Assembly (NCBI RefSeq): GCF_005047635.1
Contig: NZ_SUKC01000001.1
Location: forward strand, 434,001 to 498,000
Length of the DNA stretch: 64,000 nt
Reading direction: 5' to 3'
Source of the DNA: Arthrobacter sp. CAU 1506
Lineage (GTDB): Bacteria > Actinomycetota > Actinomycetes > Actinomycetales > Micrococcaceae
Shown: one piece after another, positions 63,340-64,000 of the stretch
Numbering within the stretch: the first letter of the stretch is position 1
How the letters are laid out: each line of letters starts with the position of its first letter
Program-made: the position numbers and the translations under genes
The notes under the pieces: model-generated
What the model was told of the DNA's origin: nothing
The model's input: only the letters and a program-made list of their open reading frames with translations
The model's database searches: none

Positions 63340-64000
63340 TCAGGCCTGCAGATCCACCAGTCCTTTAACCAACGCACCGGCCGCTCCCAGAAAGGCCAGC
63401 ACCACCACCGCAGCTCTGGCGTGCTCGTCACGCAGCCGCCGGCCGAGCCGTTCGCCGGCGAAGATGCCGACGATGATCGCGAGGGCAATGACCGCCCACA
63501 TCCACCACGCCAGGTGCGGCACGCTGCCTGGATCCACCGCCAGTTTCACGCCCACGGTGATGAGGCACAGTTGCAGGAAGAACGGCTGCAGCGTTGCTGC
63601 GAATGGTCGCGGAGGCCAATGGGACAGGATGGCGTAGGCGCTCACCGTCGGACCGCCCACTCCTGCGAGCGCGTTGGTCAGCCCCGACCCGAGCCCGGCG
63701 AGCGCCTTGGGCAGCTGCCCGGACACGGTGACCTGCGCGCGGCCCAGCACCACCGCGACGGCCAGCCCGGCCATCACCACCGCGCCGACCACGGTAGAGA
63801 GCACCGCGGGCTGGACCTGCACCGCCAGCCAAGAGCCAGCGACAGTGCCGACGACGGCGGGAACGGACAGCCACAGCAGCAGTTTCCAGTCGATCTGCTG
63901 CCACACCCGCGGCACAATCAGCCCGCAGGAGACCACTGCGCAGATGTTGATCATCATGATGCCCTCGTGCGGCCCCAACAAGATGGCCAGAATCGGCGCC
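63340..64000 (-). CDS. TSUP-family permease (sulfite exporter TauE/SafE type), partial
   Basis: The frame is open to the right edge (AILLGPHEGIMMINICAVVS), so the N-terminus is outside the window. About 220 residues are visible, with helices LLLWLSVPAVVGTVAGSWLAV and VVGAVVMAGLAVAVVLG, the second TSUP repeat motif LGSGLTNALAGVGGPTVSAYAI, and C-terminal helices. Transports sulfur-containing or organic anions; substrate unknown. Confidence 0.85.
   Translation of the reverse strand, partial: APILAILLGPHEGIMMINICAVVSCGLIVPRVWQQIDWKLLLWLSVPAVVGTVAGSWLAVQVQPAVLSTVVGAVVMAGLAVAVVLGRAQVTVSGQLPKALAGLGSGLTNALAGVGGPTVSAYAILSHWPPRPFAATLQPFFLQLCLITVGVKLAVDPGSVPHLAWWMWAVIALAIIVGIFAGERLGRRLRDEHARAAVVVLAFLGAAGALVKGLVDLQA

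Overview
The window is high-GC chromosomal DNA from an actinobacterium, most likely an Arthrobacter-like member of the Micrococcaceae. Evidence for this: a monomeric NADP isocitrate dehydrogenase, DUF6318 lipoproteins, DUF6350 and TSUP membrane proteins, many GTG/TTG starts, many apparently leaderless genes with a TAnnnT box 6-7 nt before the start codon, and sugar ABC importers without their own ATPase. No tRNA, rRNA, CRISPR array, prophage or transposase gene was seen.

Layout. 1-3.8 kb (minus): YihY-type membrane protein (cut by the left edge), 2'-5' RNA ligase-like protein, trpS, xthA and a small membrane protein. 3.9-6.7 kb (minus): three-gene ABC-2 exporter. 6.8-17.7 kb: LysR regulator divergent from a nine-gene form I molybdenum-copper CO dehydrogenase operon: structural genes coxM-coxS-coxL, then maturation genes (XdhC-YHS fusion, MobA-like nucleotidyltransferase, MoxR-type coxD, VWA coxE, coxG, second XdhC). 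17.6-25 kb: a cytochrome P450 with two [2Fe-2S] ferredoxins and a ferredoxin reductase, then an MHS-type transporter. Each is preceded by a divergent paralogous LysR gene, and the two divergent promoters share a 33-nt block. 25.3-26.3 kb: a frameshifted DUF559-type gene. 26.6-29.0 kb: folD and glyA behind a ZTP riboswitch. 29-33.7 kb: HtrA-like protease, flavin monooxygenase-like protein, purU, a methyltransferase and a gamma-carbonic-anhydrase-like protein. 33.8-39.6 kb: ROK regulator, sugar ABC importer and a GH26-like lipoprotein, with matching operator-like sequences before the regulator and the importer. 39.6-43.6 kb: ArsR-type regulator behind a perfect palindrome, drug-type MFS, a repeat-rich membrane protein and a Gfo/Idh/MocA oxidoreductase. 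43.6-48.3 kb: icd, a 56-bp tandem repeat array, a small membrane protein and purH.

48.4-58.7 kb lies between purH and purN, two genes that are usually neighbours in this group, and looks accessory. It holds an uncharacterised cluster of a membrane protein, Ycf46-like AAA ATPase, DUF2997-like peptide, radical SAM activase-like protein, DUF1257/Ycf35-like protein and two helix-hairpin-helix membrane proteins. Three of these proteins end in the same motif, GRxVD(F/Y). The block also carries a repeat-rich secreted protein, an MFS carrier and DUF6318/PKD-like exported proteins. 58.9-64 kb: purN, two membrane proteins, a berberine-bridge-type FAD oxidase, a 42-residue basic protein and a TSUP permease running off the right edge.

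The best candidates for an undescribed system are the Ycf46/DUF2997/radical SAM/DUF1257/HhH cluster with its shared C-terminal tail, and the XdhC-YHS fusion inside a copper-dependent CO dehydrogenase operon.
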